NCBI RefSeq assembly: GCF_900094795.1 | Contig: NZ_FMBC01000017.1 | Span: 25,091-89,090 of the forward strand | Reading direction: 5' to 3' | Source: Kosakonia oryziphila | GTDB taxonomy: Bacteria > Pseudomonadota > Gammaproteobacteria > Enterobacterales > Enterobacteriaceae | Length of the DNA stretch: 64,000 nt | Shown: piece after piece, positions 60,995-64,000 of the stretch | Numbering within the stretch: the first letter of the stretch is position 1 | How the letters are laid out: every line of letters begins with the position of its first letter | The notes under the pieces: model-generated | The model's input: only the letters and a program-made list of their open reading frames with translations | Told to the model about the DNA's origin: nothing | The model's database searches: none | Position numbers and translations under genes: made by a program

Positions 60995-61441
60995 TTACTG
61001 AAAACGACGACGGGCGTTAGCTTCGCGAGCTGCGCGAGCGGTTTCGACGGAAACCACACGACGACCCACCGGCCAGAGCGCAATCGCCGCAATTTTAAAA
61101 TTCGCCACGCCCACCGGGATGCCAATAATGGTGATGCACTGCGCGATACCGGCGACAATATGCATAATGCATAACCACCAGCCAAACAGTACAAACCAGA
61201 TAATATTCAGAGCCGTTCCCCCCGCGTTCAGCAGGCTATTCTGGCGCTCTGGTTCCAGTTCATCTATATGGATCGCTTCATTTCCCCACGGAATAAGCGA
61301 GAGTTTGGTGATTTCCCAGCAGGAACGCGTCAGCGGCAGAGTGACAATCAGCACGATACTGGCCACCGTTGCCAGCAACCAGCCCAGTGTGGTGGCGAAA
61401 CCACCAAGAACAAAGTTCAGAATATTCAGAACAGTACGCAT
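60995..61441 (-). CDS. yccF: YccF, DUF307 inner membrane protein
   Basis: The product is 148 aa with four predicted helices in two similar halves; each half contains an IWFVLFGWW-like or LNFVLGGFATTLGWLL-like stretch followed by IPVGVANFKIA or PWGNEAIHI. Function is unknown. It is probably co-transcribed with yccS (17-nt gap) and divergent from helD with a 122-bp shared upstream region. Confidence 0.92.
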   Translation of the reverse strand: MRTVLNILNFVLGGFATTLGWLLATVASIVLIVTLPLTRSCWEITKLSLIPWGNEAIHIDELEPERQNSLLNAGGTALNIIWFVLFGWWLCIMHIVAGIAQCITIIGIPVGVANFKIAAIALWPVGRRVVSVETARAAREANARRRFQ

Positions 61442-61563
61442 AAAACCTCAGAACAACCCTATGAGTGGAATATCCCGGCAATTGTAACGACTTTTTGGAC
61501 TGGAGCGACAATTCTCTGACAGGTAAACTGACTTTTATTGTCACAGGCTGAGAACGATAAGTC

Positions 61564-63618
61564 ATGGAACTGAAAGCGACTTCACTGGGAAAACGGTTAG
61601 CCCAGCATCCGTACGATCGCGCGGTAATTCTGAACGCGGGCATAAAAGTCACGGGTGATCGGCATGAATACCTTATTCCCTTTAATCAGTTGCTGGCAAT
61701 TGAGTGCAAACGCGGGCTGGTCTGGGGTGAGATGGAGTTTCAGCTTGCAGATAAGAAAGTGGTACGTCTTCACGGGACGGAGTGGAATGAAACACAACGT
61801 TTTTATCACCATCTTAATGAGCGCTGGAGCAAATGGGGCGCGGAGATGAGTGAAGTGGCGGCTGGTGTACTATCGGAACAGCTCGATCTTATCGCCGGGC
61901 GTATCGATCGGGCGAAATGGCTGACGCGCAAACAGCTTACCGGGCTACAACAGCAGTTGCAGCAAGCTTTTACTGCGCTGCCAATGCCCGTAAGCCGACT
62001 GACGGAATTTGAGAACTGCCGCGAACTCTGGCAGCAATGCCAGGCATGGCTGAACGATGTTGAAGAGCGAAGGGCGCAGCATAATAAGGCCTATACCGAG
62101 TCGATGCTCACGCAATATGCCGCCTTTTTTGAGCAGATAGAAAATTCCCCGCTCAATCCTTCGCAGGCGCGCGCCGTGGTAAATGGCGAACAGTCATTGC
62201 TGGTGCTGGCCGGCGCGGGCAGCGGCAAAACCTCCGTACTAGTAGCGCGCGCTGGCTGGCTGCTTACGCGCGGCGAGGCGGCTGCCGATCAGATTTTATT
62301 ATTAGCGTTTGGTCGCAAGGCTGCCCAGGAAATGGATGAGCGCATCCGCGAACGGCTGCACACCGAAGAGATTACTGCGCGGACTTTCCATGCACTGGCA
62401 CTGTATATCATCCAGCAGGGCAGTAAAAAAGCGCCTGCGCTGAGCGAACTGGAGAACGATACTGCCGCGCGCCTGGCGTTATTTACGGAAATCTGGTGTC
62501 AGCAATGCAGCGAGAAAAAAGCGCAGGCAAAAGGTTGGCGGCAATGGCTGGACGAGGAGATGGCCTGGGACGTTCCGGAAGGCAATTTCTGGGAAAATGA
62601 CAAACTTCAGCGTCGCATAGGGCCGCGTCTCGATCGCTGGATCGGCCTGATGCGAATGCATGGTGGTTCGCAGGCTGAAATGATCGCCAACGCGCCTGAA
62701 GAGGTACGCGACCTGTTTAGTAAACGTATTAAGCTGATGGCTCCGCTATTGAAAGCCTGGAAAGCAGCGCTGAAGGCGGAAAACGCGGTCGATTTCTCAG
62801 GTCTGATACACCAGGCCATCAATGTGCTGGAGAAAGGGCGTTTTATCAGCCCATGGAAGCATATCCTGGTGGATGAGTTTCAGGATATTTCCCCGCAGCG
62901 AGCGGCGCTGCTCGCGGCTTTGCGTAAACAAAACTCGCAGACTACGTTGTTTGCCGTTGGAGATGACTGGCAGGCTATCTACCGATTTAGCGGGGCGCAG
63001 CTTTCACTGACCACCGCATTTCATGACAATTTTGGCGAGGGCGATCTTTGTGCGCTCGATACCACGTATCGTTTTAATTCACGTATCGGTGACGTGGCAA
63101 ATCGCTTTATTCAGCAAAACCCGTGGCAACTGGCGAAACCGCTTAACAGCCTGACGGCAGGGGATAAACACGCGGTAACGCTGATGGCTGAAGATCAGCT
63201 CGATGCTTTACTGGATAAACTCAGCGGCTATGCGACGCCTGAGGATCGCATCCTGGTCCTGGCGCGTTACCATCACCGTAAACCGCCAGCTATCGCGAAG
63301 GCCATCACCCGCTGGCCGAAGTTGCAGCTCGATTTTATGACCATTCATGCCAGTAAAGGTCAGCAGGCAGATTATGTGATTGTGGTGGGCTTAGATGAAG
63401 GGCCGGACGGTTTCCCTGCGCCGGCACGCGAGTCGGTTATGGAGCAGGCGCTGCTACCTCAGACGGAAACGTTTCCTGACGCGGAAGAGCGGCGATTGCT
63501 GTACGTGGCGTTAACGCGGGCGCGTAAGCGTGTCTGGCTGCTGTTTGATAAGGAAAACCCGTCGCGCTTTGTCGATATACTCAAATCGCTGGATGTTCCT
63601 CAGGCGAGAAAACCCTGA
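61564..63618 (+). CDS. helD: DNA helicase IV
   Basis: The product is 684 aa, a UvrD/Rep-type superfamily 1 3'-5' DNA helicase. An N-terminal extension of about 185 residues precedes the motor, as in K-12. Motif I GAGSGKT is at 217-223 and motif II VDEFQD near 436-441. Then follow GDDWQAIYRFSGAQ (motif III), a late TIHASKGQQADYVIV (motif V) and RRLLYVALTRARKRVW (motif VI). Its role in the cell is minor, in recombinational repair. Length equals K-12. In K-12 mgsA follows; here an IS200/IS605-type element begins just beyond its terminator. Confidence 0.97.
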   Translation: MELKATSLGKRLAQHPYDRAVILNAGIKVTGDRHEYLIPFNQLLAIECKRGLVWGEMEFQLADKKVVRLHGTEWNETQRFYHHLNERWSKWGAEMSEVAAGVLSEQLDLIAGRIDRAKWLTRKQLTGLQQQLQQAFTALPMPVSRLTEFENCRELWQQCQAWLNDVEERRAQHNKAYTESMLTQYAAFFEQIENSPLNPSQARAVVNGEQSLLVLAGAGSGKTSVLVARAGWLLTRGEAAADQILLLAFGRKAAQEMDERIRERLHTEEITARTFHALALYIIQQGSKKAPALSELENDTAARLALFTEIWCQQCSEKKAQAKGWRQWLDEEMAWDVPEGNFWENDKLQRRIGPRLDRWIGLMRMHGGSQAEMIANAPEEVRDLFSKRIKLMAPLLKAWKAALKAENAVDFSGLIHQAINVLEKGRFISPWKHILVDEFQDISPQRAALLAALRKQNSQTTLFAVGDDWQAIYRFSGAQLSLTTAFHDNFGEGDLCALDTTYRFNSRIGDVANRFIQQNPWQLAKPLNSLTAGDKHAVTLMAEDQLDALLDKLSGYATPEDRILVLARYHHRKPPAIAKAITRWPKLQLDFMTIHASKGQQADYVIVVGLDEGPDGFPAPARESVMEQALLPQTETFPDAEERRLLYVALTRARKRVWLLFDKENPSRFVDILKSLDVPQARKP

Positions 63619-63620
63619 CA

Positions 63621-63648
63621 ACAGGCGGCCTTTGCCGCCTGTGTTTAC
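63621..63648 (+). terminator. Terminator hairpin after helD
   Basis: ACAGGCGGC (63621-63629), loop CTTT, GCCGCCTGT (63634-63642), then GTTTAC. It is a 9-bp perfect stem 2 nt after the helD stop. The T tail is short and may have been altered by the adjoining insertion. Confidence 0.75.
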
Positions 63649-63661
63649 GCTCATCTGAATG

Positions 63662-63680
63662 CCACCTCCTGTGGAGGTGG
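63662..63680 (+). repeat. Subterminal hairpin of the IS left end
   Basis: CCACCTCC (63662-63669), loop TGT, GGAGGTGG (63673-63680): a perfect 8-bp imprint of the type bound as single-stranded DNA by Y1 TnpA transposases. It could also shield the transposase mRNA from read-through translation or transcription. Confidence 0.75.
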
Positions 63681-63763
63681 TCAGCAAAAAGTTGGCTCTG
63701 CCAGTAATGCTACCCATGGGAAAATCCGAATCCGTTATCCCCATAACTGATAAGGATTTAACC

Positions 63764-64000
63764 ATGAGTAGGTTCACAAAAGCATCTCATGTGCTTTGGT
63801 GTTGTCAATATCATATAGTCTGGACACCCAAATGCCGATTTCGCATCCTACGGAACAATGTTGGCAAAGAAGTTTACAAACAGATAAGGATTTCAAGTGA
63901 ACAGCTCGGAATAGAAGTAGTGGAGCTGAATGTTCAGTTAGATCATGTTCATCTGCTAGTAAAAATCCCCCCGAAATTATCGATATCACACGTAATAGGT
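63764..64000 (+). CDS. tnpA: IS200/IS605-family TnpA transposase, N-terminal 79 residues
   Basis: The open frame starts MSRFTKASHVLWCCQYHIVW and runs to the window edge without a stop. It is an HUH Y1 transposase. The metal-binding HUH is H61-V-H63 in LDHVHLLVKIPP, which is conserved across the family, as is the start HxxWxxQYHIVWTPKxRF. The catalytic tyrosine (typically around residue 125-130) is beyond the window, so activity cannot be judged. AAGGATTTAACC precedes the ATG. It is related to the short TnpA proteins of IS605-like elements in enterobacteria; the specific IS name cannot be fixed from this part. Confidence 0.88.
   Translation, partial: MSRFTKASHVLWCCQYHIVWTPKCRFRILRNNVGKEVYKQIRISSEQLGIEVVELNVQLDHVHLLVKIPPKLSISHVIG

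Larger units (their letters stand above)
63649..64000 (+). mobile_element. IS200/IS605-family insertion sequence, left end (cut by window edge)
   Basis: A subterminal hairpin (63662-63680) and an HUH transposase gene lie directly after the helD terminator, where K-12 has the helD-mgsA gap. The element has no terminal inverted repeats to define its edge. The TTAC at 63645-63648 is a possible target sequence, since family members insert 3' of a short TT-containing tetra- or pentanucleotide, so the left edge near 63649 is a guess. The right end lies beyond the window. Confidence 0.75.

Noticed and set aside
1..64000. matS sites for MatP
   Set aside because: While reading I noticed no GTGAC-N3-GTCAC match; the region lies outside the Ter macrodomain in E. 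coli. A pattern search would settle it.
1..64000. CRISPR arrays, prophage, tRNA genes or defence islands
   Set aside because: No regularly spaced repeats, phage genes, tRNA cloverleaf sequences or defence-type genes were seen; nearly all DNA is accounted for by core genes.

Overview
The window is chromosomal core DNA from a member of the Enterobacteriaceae. Gene order follows the E. coli K-12 20-22 min region almost gene for gene (focA-ycaO-serC-aroA-cmk-rpsA ... ompA-sulA-helD). The comparison with K-12 is from memory, not from an alignment. Housekeeping proteins such as S1, IHF-beta, MukE and FabA look nearly identical to K-12. ComEC/YcaI, LdtD, Sxy, SulA and the surface loops of OmpF and OmpA are clearly different, and two K-12 loci are absent (ycaL between aroA and cmk; the elf/ycb fimbrial block between ssuE and pyrD). 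I therefore read it as a relative of E. coli (a non-coli Escherichia, Citrobacter or a nearby genus), not E. coli K-12 itself; I cannot fix the genus.

Layout. 1-41 is the first codons of focA (minus strand), followed by its anaerobic control region. 448-3039 holds ycaO and ycaP, divergently transcribed. 3202-8747 is a plus-strand run of serC-aroA, cmk-rpsA and ihfB (serine/PLP and shikimate pathways, CMP kinase, ribosomal protein S1, IHF). 8962-16240 holds ycaI, the lipid A genes msbA-lpxK, the crosslink glycosylase ycaQ, and ycaR-kdsB. 16376-18025 has ycbJ and elyC, which overlap convergently. 18144-25386 is the tightly overlapping cmoM-mukF-mukE-mukB condensin operon. 25572-28785 has ldtD, mepK and gloC. 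28831-34677 is a minus-strand run of aspC, ompF, asnS and pncB. 34943-41848 has pepN, then the sulfonate operon ssuEADCB on the minus strand. 42097-44922 has pyrD, zapC and ycbX. 45023-52959 has rlmKL, uup, pqiABC and rmf. 53029-58016 has fabA, lonH, matP (opposite strand), ompA and sulA. 58234-63618 has sxy, yccS, yccF and helD. From about 63649 to the right edge is the left end of an IS200/IS605-family insertion sequence with the first 79 codons of its transposase.

Functional themes: cell envelope (msbA, lpxK, kdsB, elyC, ldtD, mepK, ompF, ompA, pqiABC), chromosome organisation (mukFEB, matP, ihfB), division control (zapC, sulA), translation (rpsA, asnS, rlmKL, uup, rmf, cmoM), and nutrient acquisition and biosynthesis (ssu, pncB, pyrD, fabA). 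Several known operators can be read directly: an FNR-like box before focA, a CRP-like site before serC, a NadR box before pncB, a PurR-like site before pyrD, FabR- and FadR-like sites before fabA, and a LexA box before sulA.

I found no CRISPR array, prophage, toxin-antitoxin or defence island, no tRNA or rRNA gene, and no convincing undescribed multi-gene system. The accessory signal is limited to the IS element at the right edge and the two loci missing relative to K-12.
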